The translations under genes and the position numbers were made by a program. Positions 6,660 to 11,655 of a stretch of 11,655 bases of DNA are shown piece by piece. Source of the stretch: an uncultured Lachnospiraceae bacterium (GTDB taxonomy: Bacteria > Bacillota_A > Clostridia > Lachnospirales > Lachnospiraceae). The DNA lies in contig CAMWWF010000055.1 in the NCBI GenBank assembly GCA_947177885.1, positions 1 to 11,655 of the forward strand, given 5' to 3'. The notes beneath the pieces are model-generated. The model saw nothing but the letters and a program-made list of their open reading frames with translations, searched no databases and was not told the origin of the DNA. Positions within the stretch are counted from its first letter, which is position 1. Every line of letters starts with the position of its first letter.

Positions 6660-8345
6660 TCACCCTGACCATTCCCCGGTCTCCATAAAAGTCTCCGCCT
6701 GCCGATAAGCCTTATCAATGATCGCCTTGTCATAGCCCATTAATTCCAAAAGCCGAATGGCATTTCTGGTAGTGGCTCTGCCGCACTGCAGCTTATAGTC
6801 GAACATTACATCCCCGTCTCTTACCTCCTCCGAAAAGTGGTAATTGTCATACTCCTCCTCCAACAGCCGGGTCAGCTCAATATCGTGAGTCGCCGCAAAG
6901 CAGATGATACGGGATCCCTGCAGGCTCTTTAATATCTGGGTGGAGGCGGCGATCCGCTCCACCGTATTCGTTCCCCGCAGCACCTCGTCCACAAAGCAGA
7001 GAACCCTGCCGTGCTGCTCCCCTGCCGCGTCCAGAATCCTTTTCAGCGCCTTGATCTCTACAATATAATAGCTCTCTCCCGCTCCCAGGTCATCCCGCAG
7101 CGCCATGGAAGAATATATCCGGTAGAAGGCACTGTGAAAGCTGTCAGCCGCACATGTGTGTATGGTCTGGGCAAAAACGGCATTGATCGCCACCGTCTTT
7201 AAAAAAGTGGATTTTCCGGAGGCATTAGAGCCGGTCAGAAGCACACCCCTATCCGCCTTTATCCCGTTTTTCACCGGTTGGACAAGCAGAGGATGGTACC
7301 CCGCCTCCATGGATATCCCGTTGTCATTTCCAAACACAGGCTGACAATATCCTTCCGTCAAAGAACCGCGAAAAATCCCTATGGCAATGGCAGTCTCCAG
7401 AAATCCAATGACGCCGATAAGTGTGTCCACATCCTCAATGTGATTTCTAAGATGCTTCAGCATACTGTTGAATTTTAAAAGATCCACATGGAATACCATT
7501 CTGACATAGTCCAAAACAGTTTCCAAAATGTTCCCGCCTGCCTGGCCTCTCCCCGGATCCATGACCCAGAATGAATTTCTCCGCATGGACTGCATTGCTT
7601 TCGTATGCCGGCGGAGCCGCTCCCATTCCCTCTCACAGACAGGTATCTTTACCTTCTCTATTTCCTCACAGATCCCCAAAAGCCGCATGATATATGCAAA
7701 ACTTGTAATATAGGGATCGATCTCGTTTTTTTCCTTAAAGTAGGTGGTGATATTGTAGACCATGAGCAGAACAAGCCCCATGATCCCAATGGAGAAATTG
7801 ACCCACAATAAGAAGATAAAGGGCAGAAACAAAAGATCCTGAATCAGACTTTTCCGATTGGAACGATCCCCCAGGTAGTCCAGATTATCCAGATAGTCAT
7901 ACAGTGAAAATTTCCCCGTATGCCCCAGTTTGTTCATTTGAAGCTGCAGCTTCACCCTCTCGTCGGGATGTCCCTCAAAGAAACCCACCACGTCCTCCAG
8001 ATGCAGCAGTTCCTCCTCTTCCCGCTTCGGGGTCCTGAGCGTATAATAGAGATACTCTTCCCCCGATGCGGACAGGGTATAATTCATACGTTTAAAGAGC
8101 TCATCCATCCCCAGGTCATTCCAGGTGATATCATCCAACTGCCCCGGGGAAGGGTGTCTCAGGAAATAGCTTCCGATCCTGGCGAAACGCTCCGGTGCAT
8201 ATTCCTTCTGCGCCAGCTTACCGCAGTCTCCATAAAGCGATCTCATGAGTCTCTTCTCCGCCTGCCTCGTCCGATATGAATCCAGAAGGAAAAGCGCAAG
8301 CGCAAAGACTGCAAATGCCAGAAACAAAAGCATGACTTCTTCCAT
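6660..8345 (-). CDS. Membrane-anchored MutS-like ATPase
   Basis: This 561-residue protein carries a C-terminal MutS domain-V-type ABC ATPase. The Walker A is GSNASGKST (372-380), a Q-loop/signature region is DDLGAGESYYIVEI (418-431), the Walker B is VLCFVDE (448-454) and the switch histidine is in ATHD (485-488). The N-terminus (about 4-21) is a membrane segment, and a hydrophobic stretch at about 171-200 should form one or two more. The mismatch-recognition and connector domains of MutS are absent, as is the C-terminal Smr nuclease domain of MutS2. A DNA mismatch role is therefore unlikely despite the usual database label. The region between the segments resembles the core/lever part of MutS. 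ATG 8345 is used; AGGAG lies 12 bases upstream, slightly far. The gene stands between the permease and the small-protein operon, and its function is unknown. Confidence 0.85.
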   Translation of the reverse strand: MEEVMLLFLAFAVFALALFLLDSYRTRQAEKRLMRSLYGDCGKLAQKEYAPERFARIGSYFLRHPSPGQLDDITWNDLGMDELFKRMNYTLSASGEEYLYYTLRTPKREEEELLHLEDVVGFFEGHPDERVKLQLQMNKLGHTGKFSLYDYLDNLDYLGDRSNRKSLIQDLLFLPFIFLLWVNFSIGIMGLVLLMVYNITTYFKEKNEIDPYITSFAYIMRLLGICEEIEKVKIPVCEREWERLRRHTKAMQSMRRNSFWVMDPGRGQAGGNILETVLDYVRMVFHVDLLKFNSMLKHLRNHIEDVDTLIGVIGFLETAIAIGIFRGSLTEGYCQPVFGNDNGISMEAGYHPLLVQPVKNGIKADRGVLLTGSNASGKSTFLKTVAINAVFAQTIHTCAADSFHSAFYRIYSSMALRDDLGAGESYYIVEIKALKRILDAAGEQHGRVLCFVDEVLRGTNTVERIAASTQILKSLQGSRIICFAATHDIELTRLLEEEYDNYHFSEEVRDGDVMFDYKLQCGRATTRNAIRLLELMGYDKAIIDKAYRQAETFMETGEWSG

Positions 8346-8408
8346 AAATTTCCGTTTCTCCTATTTCAGGTCTGTTTTAAGATTCGTCGTTCCGGGACCG
8401 CTTCTGCC

Positions 8409-8504
8409 ATTCCATTGCCGCCTGCGGCAATGATCCCGCATCTACCCCGAACGATTCAGGTCAGCAGGACATTTCCGGCCGCCCCGGCGTCCGAAAATGT
8501 CCTG
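8409..8504 (-). repeat. Structured intergenic repeat, copy B (downstream of permease)
   Basis: This ~96-bp element begins 8 bases past the permease stop codon. It contains two inverted repeats. CATTGCCGC/GCGGCAATG (8413-8421 and 8424-8432) is perfect with a 2-base centre. CAGGACATTT/AAATGTCCTG (8465-8474 and 8495-8504) is a perfect 10-bp stem whose interior also nearly pairs. It aligns along its whole length, in the same orientation, with the copy at 9948-10046 at roughly 70% identity by eye. The large hairpin could work as an mRNA 3' stabiliser or a weak terminator for the permease transcript; there is no T-run. Confidence 0.75.
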
Positions 8505-8512
8505 AAATGACA

Positions 8513-9937
8513 CTATGCTACCAAAAAGAACTTGATCAGGAAGATTGCCGACAGCACATAGGTGAGTACTGAGACATCCTTTGCCTTGCCGGTGAACAGT
8601 TTGATCACGGTATAAACGATCAGACCGATACCAATGGCATGTCCGATGGACCCGGAGATGGGCATTGCGATCAGCATTAAAGCCACGGGCGCGGACTGAC
8701 TGAGATCATTGAAGTTCACATTCTTTAAGCCTGTCACCATAAGTATTCCCACATAGATCAGCGCTGAAGAGGTGGCTGCCGCAGGAATGATCGCCGCGAT
8801 GGGCGCCAGGAAGATGCAGACAAGGAACAGGATACCTGTGGTCAGCGCGGTAAGACCGGTGCGGCCGCCTGCCTCCACACCGGAAGCGGACTCCACAAAA
8901 GTTGTCACAGTGGAAGTACCTGTCAGGGAACCTGCAACAGTGCCTACGGCATCCGCCAGCAGAGCTTCCTTCATCTGGGGCATCTTGCCGTTCTTATCCA
9001 GCATGCCTGCACGGCTTGCGGTACCTACCAGAGTTCCAATGGTATCGAACATATCAATGATACAGAAAGTAACGACCAGTGTGATCACGGTAAACCAGCC
9101 GATCTCCATAAGGCCGCCGAAATTCAGTTTAAAAAGCGTATTCTCCGCCATATCCTTAAAAGGAGGAAGGAACGACGCCGTGGACAGACTTGCAAAAGGA
9201 TTAACGCCAAGGAAAATCGCCTCTCCCGCCCAGTAGATCACGCTGGCTGCCAGCATGCCCAGAATCACAGCGCCCTTCACACCCTTCTGCGCCAGAATGA
9301 TAATGACAAAGAGTCCTACGAACATGGTCACAACGGTGAGCACCATGGTCCCGTAACCGGATCCCATATTCGTCTTCGCAAGGCTGGGGGTCAGTGCACC
9401 AAAGAAACTGCTCATGACATAAAAGGGGCCGCCGGTCTCAGAGTAAACGCCGGCATTGGAGCCCAGACCGATGTTCATCAGCATCAGACCGATGGCAGGC
9501 GCAATTCCCAGCCGCACACCCAGAGGGATTGCATCCACGATCTTTTCCCGGACATTCAGTACGGACAGCACTACAAACACCAGTCCCTCGATCAGGATGA
9601 GGCACAGCGCCGCCTGAAAAGATTCCAGATAGGTCATGCCCGTGATGCTCACAATATTGGCAACCACTACGGCAAAAAAGCTGTTCAATCCCATCCCCGG
9701 CGCCATGGCGAAAGGCTTGTTCGCCCCAAAGGCCATGACCATCATACCGATCGCAGACGCGATACAGGTAGCCAGAAACACACCATTCCACAAAGGAGAA
9801 CCGCCGTCAAAATTGGTCAGCAGGTTGGGGTTCAGTGCGATGATGTAAGCCATTGTCATAAAGGTGGTCAGACCGGCAATGATCTCTGTTTTCACACTGG
9901 TGTTGTTCGCTTTCAGTTTAAAAACTTTCTCTAACAT
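8513..9937 (-). CDS. NCS2-family purine permease (AzgA/PbuG type)
   Basis: This 474-residue polytopic membrane protein imports purine bases (adenine, guanine or hypoxanthine) with protons. The N-terminus KTEIIAGLTTFMTMAYII and the motif APGMGLNSFF (79-88) are typical of the AzgA-like branch (PbuG, PbuO, GhxP, PurP), not the uracil/xanthine branch. The conserved DMFDTIGT (295-302) and TGTSTVTTFVESASGVEAGGRTG (339-361) regions, which form the substrate site, are intact. About 12-14 membrane segments fit the hydrophobic pattern. The start is supported by an AGGAGG ribosome binding site at 9941-9946. The gene follows the deaminase-like amidohydrolase, in keeping with purine salvage. I see no purine riboswitch in the leader, and I cannot tell which base is preferred. 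Confidence 0.93.
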   Translation of the reverse strand: MLEKVFKLKANNTSVKTEIIAGLTTFMTMAYIIALNPNLLTNFDGGSPLWNGVFLATCIASAIGMMVMAFGANKPFAMAPGMGLNSFFAVVVANIVSITGMTYLESFQAALCLILIEGLVFVVLSVLNVREKIVDAIPLGVRLGIAPAIGLMLMNIGLGSNAGVYSETGGPFYVMSSFFGALTPSLAKTNMGSGYGTMVLTVVTMFVGLFVIIILAQKGVKGAVILGMLAASVIYWAGEAIFLGVNPFASLSTASFLPPFKDMAENTLFKLNFGGLMEIGWFTVITLVVTFCIIDMFDTIGTLVGTASRAGMLDKNGKMPQMKEALLADAVGTVAGSLTGTSTVTTFVESASGVEAGGRTGLTALTTGILFLVCIFLAPIAAIIPAAATSSALIYVGILMVTGLKNVNFNDLSQSAPVALMLIAMPISGSIGHAIGIGLIVYTVIKLFTGKAKDVSVLTYVLSAIFLIKFFLVA

Positions 9938-9947
9938 TTTTCCTCCT

Positions 9948-10046
9948 ATTCAATTGCCATTCGCGGCAATTTATTCCGCATCCGCCCGATCATTGCTTTT
10001 GTCAGCGGAGTCATTTCCGGCTGCCCGTCATTCGAAAATGCTCCTG
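9948..10046 (-). repeat. Structured intergenic repeat, copy A (upstream of permease)
   Basis: This ~99-bp element ends one base before the AGGAGG ribosome binding site of the permease gene. It matches copy B in order and orientation. A short inverted repeat ATTGCC/GGCAAT (9953-9958 and 9965-9970) comes first. A longer stem, GGAG-T-CATTT with AAATG-CTCC (about 10007-10045), keeps the CATTT/AAATG arms. The outer arm bases differ from copy B but still pair (GGAG/CTCC here, AGGA/TCCT there). Conserved pairing with changed sequence suggests that structure is what is kept, or that these are copies of a palindromic mobile element. Confidence 0.72.
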
Positions 10047-10094
10047 TACTCATCACATGGTTCAGACGGATACTGTTAATATGTTATTTATTGT

Positions 10095-11396
10095 TCAGGC
10101 GTTGGTCAGACGCCTTACAATCTCATCACATCTGGTATAGATATTCTCCACGCTGTCGCCTATATTGAACTCTCCGTTACGGTACAGTATCTTTCCGCCT
10201 ATCATAGTCATACATACATTGGACTTGCTGCCGCTGTACACCAGATTCTTTGGAATATTGTGGATGGGCTGCATGTTGGGCTGGTGCAGGTCGATGAGGA
10301 TGATATCGGCAAACTTGCCCTTTGCAAGCACATCCGCCTTGGAAAGGTGCATTGCCCTCGCCCCCTGGACGGTAGCCATTCGGAGCACTTTCATGGCATC
10401 CGGACTTGACGCGTCTCCCTCCCGCACTCTGCTCAAGCCGGCCACCAGAAACATTTCCCTGAACATGTCCAGACAGTTATTGCTGGCAGGACCGTCCGTG
10501 CCGATGGCCACCGGAATCTTCCTTCGCTCAAATTGTGCAATGGGGGCAATGCCGCTGGCCAGCTTCAGGTTGGATGCGGGATTGGTGATCACATACATCC
10601 TGCGCCTGCGGAGCACCTCCATATCGCTGTCCGTCACATGGACACAGTGAAATCCGCCGCCGCCGAATTCAAACACACCCATCGTATCCAAAAACATGAC
10701 CGGTGTCATGCCGTATTTCGCCTTACACGCTTCCACCTCCTTCGCGGTCTCGGAAAGGTGCGTGTAGACGGGTGCACGGTACTCATGGGCCAGCTTGGCT
10801 ATGTTATAGATCAGTTCTTTGGAGCAGGTATATTCCGCATGGAAACCCAGCTGATAACTGATCAGGGAATTCTTCTTATTCCATTTCAGATATTCCCTTT
10901 CCAGCTGTGCTATGGAGGAACTGAAATTGTTGAGACCACTGGTCAGCACACATCTCATGCCCATATCCATGCATGCTTCCGCAATGGTATCGGGAGTGAG
11001 ATACATCTCAAATATGGAAGTGATACCAGAGGTCAGATATTCCAGGATCGCAAGCCGGGTAAGATGATAAATATCCTCACCGGAAAGCTTTGCCTCCAGG
11101 GGAAACACCTTCTCGTTCAGCCATTTGTCCAGAGGTACGTCATCCGCATAGGAACGCAGGAATGTCATGGCGGAATGCGTGTGGGCATTCTTGAAACCCG
11201 GCATCAGCAGATTATCCTTACAGTCAATCTCAATATCCCATGCAATTCTCGGCAGATCCTTAGCCCACTCTCCCGACAGTTCCTCCTGAGAGGCAATATA
11301 CGCTATTTTCTCATTCTTGACCCAGACCTCACAGCGAAACACGGGTTTGTTCTTTTCCATTGTGAGTATCCGGGCATTATATAATCTGATATTCAT
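10095..11396 (-). CDS. Amidohydrolase, MTA/SAH deaminase-like
   Basis: This 433-residue metal-dependent hydrolase of the TRZ/ATZ-MtaD group deaminates purine nucleosides such as S-adenosylhomocysteine, 5'-methylthioadenosine or adenosine. The metal ligands are His72 and His74 in NAHTH, His186 in GFHAEYT, His213 with Glu216 in THLSE, and Asp301 in GTDGPASNN. PLEAKL (99-104) carries the glutamate that in MtaD contacts the ribose. NPASNLKLASGIAPI (272-286) is also typical. The start ATG at 11396 overlaps the cytidine deaminase stop by 4 bases (ATGA), with GGAGGT at 11408-11413. It is therefore translationally coupled to cdd. Exact substrate is inferred; guanine deaminase or a triazine-type hydrolase is less likely on these motifs. 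Confidence 0.87.
   Translation of the reverse strand: MNIRLYNARILTMEKNKPVFRCEVWVKNEKIAYIASQEELSGEWAKDLPRIAWDIEIDCKDNLLMPGFKNAHTHSAMTFLRSYADDVPLDKWLNEKVFPLEAKLSGEDIYHLTRLAILEYLTSGITSIFEMYLTPDTIAEACMDMGMRCVLTSGLNNFSSSIAQLEREYLKWNKKNSLISYQLGFHAEYTCSKELIYNIAKLAHEYRAPVYTHLSETAKEVEACKAKYGMTPVMFLDTMGVFEFGGGGFHCVHVTDSDMEVLRRRRMYVITNPASNLKLASGIAPIAQFERRKIPVAIGTDGPASNNCLDMFREMFLVAGLSRVREGDASSPDAMKVLRMATVQGARAMHLSKADVLAKGKFADIILIDLHQPNMQPIHNIPKNLVYSGSKSNVCMTMIGGKILYRNGEFNIGDSVENIYTRCDEIVRRLTNA
10097..10115 (-). terminator. Weak hairpin at the end of the amidohydrolase gene
   Basis: On the minus strand AGGCGT and ACGCCT form a 6-bp stem around a 7-base loop, overlapping the TGA stop. The sequence after it is AT-rich (GAACAATAAATAAC) but lacks a proper T-run. 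It may cause partial termination before the permease gene; read-through is likely. Confidence 0.3.
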
Positions 11397-11655
11397 TTGA
11401 TCGATTCACCTCCAAATCCAAACGGGAGCAATTCCTTCAAACTAAACTCCCTGTAATCCGTAATGCTTTTTGCAATGATCAGCTGCATATCCTCTGTTCC
11501 GAATTCCTGCAGCACCTGTCTGCAGATCCCACAGGGATAGGCGTAATCGGAGGGCTCCGTGTCCTCCATTCCTCCCGTTACCGCCATGGCTCTTATCCTG
11601 AGCTTCCCTTCACTGACTGCCTTAAAAACCGCAGTCCGCTCCGCACAGTTCGTGG
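11393..11655 (-). CDS. cdd: Cytidine deaminase, C-terminal part
   Basis: The last 86 residues are present and the 5' end lies beyond the right edge. The enzyme deaminates cytidine and deoxycytidine to (deoxy)uridine. Both zinc motifs are visible: NCAERT, with a zinc cysteine and the catalytic glutamate, close to the window edge, and PCGICRQ, with the other two zinc cysteines, about 35 residues later. The frame stays open from the edge to the stop at 11393, so an internal ATG at 11587 is not the start. The size fits the short (~130-residue) homotetrameric class. The stop overlaps the amidohydrolase start. Confidence 0.95.
   Translation of the reverse strand, partial: TNCAERTAVFKAVSEGKLRIRAMAVTGGMEDTEPSDYAYPCGICRQVLQEFGTEDMQLIIAKSITDYREFSLKELLPFGFGGESIK

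Noticed and set aside
6645..6662. Terminator after the MutS-like gene.
   Set aside because: Only a 5-bp GTGAT/ATCAC inverted repeat is present, with no T-run, and it runs into the next promoter.
9938..10094. Possible purine riboswitch upstream of the NCS2 permease gene.
   Set aside because: The conserved purine-aptamer loops are not found and the stretch is largely taken up by repeat copy A.
11393..11587. A 64-residue ORF starting at an internal ATG.
   Set aside because: The frame stays open to the window edge and includes the NCAERT zinc motif, so it is the tail of a longer cytidine deaminase.

Overview
The window looks like chromosome from a spore-forming anaerobic Firmicute, most probably a member of the Lachnospiraceae (Clostridia). 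The grounds are a SpoVAF-type spore germination protein, an oxygen-sensitive class III ribonucleotide reductase, AGGAGG-type ribosome binding sites, moderate GC content, and protein sequences that read like that family. The family assignment is from memory of homologues; no search was run. All ten genes lie on the minus strand, so transcription runs from high to low coordinates. There is no CRISPR array, tRNA, rRNA, phage gene or insertion sequence that I can recognise.

From the right edge leftward the layout is as follows. (1) The 3' end of a cytidine deaminase gene overlaps an MTA/SAH-deaminase-like amidohydrolase by 4 bases. After a gap of about 157 bp comes an AzgA-type (NCS2) purine permease. 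The permease gene is bracketed by two diverged copies of a ~97-bp, hairpin-forming intergenic repeat. (2) Next is a membrane-anchored MutS-like ATPase. (3) A clear sigma-A promoter then starts a three-gene unit: a 53-residue one-helix membrane protein, a YjjG-like HAD phosphatase and a WYL-domain regulator. This unit ends in a hairpin/T-run terminator that overlaps the regulator's stop codon. (4) A second strong sigma-A promoter, followed by two NrdR-box-like sites in the 5' leader, drives nrdD-nrdG and very probably a dUTPase gene. (5) A GC-rich spacer of about 200 bp separates this from the 5' part of spoVAF, which runs off the left edge.

The common thread is nucleotide metabolism. Cytidine deaminase, amidohydrolase and permease handle nucleoside and nucleobase salvage. 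The HAD protein resembles house-cleaning nucleotidases. NrdD/NrdG make dNTPs without oxygen, and dUTPase removes dUTP. The MutS-like protein, the WYL regulator and the small membrane protein are the least understood genes here. I do not see a clear new defence or mobile system. The most unusual items are the paired structured repeats around the permease, the membrane MutS-like ATPase, the small-protein/HAD/WYL unit with its structured leader, and the position of the NrdR sites.
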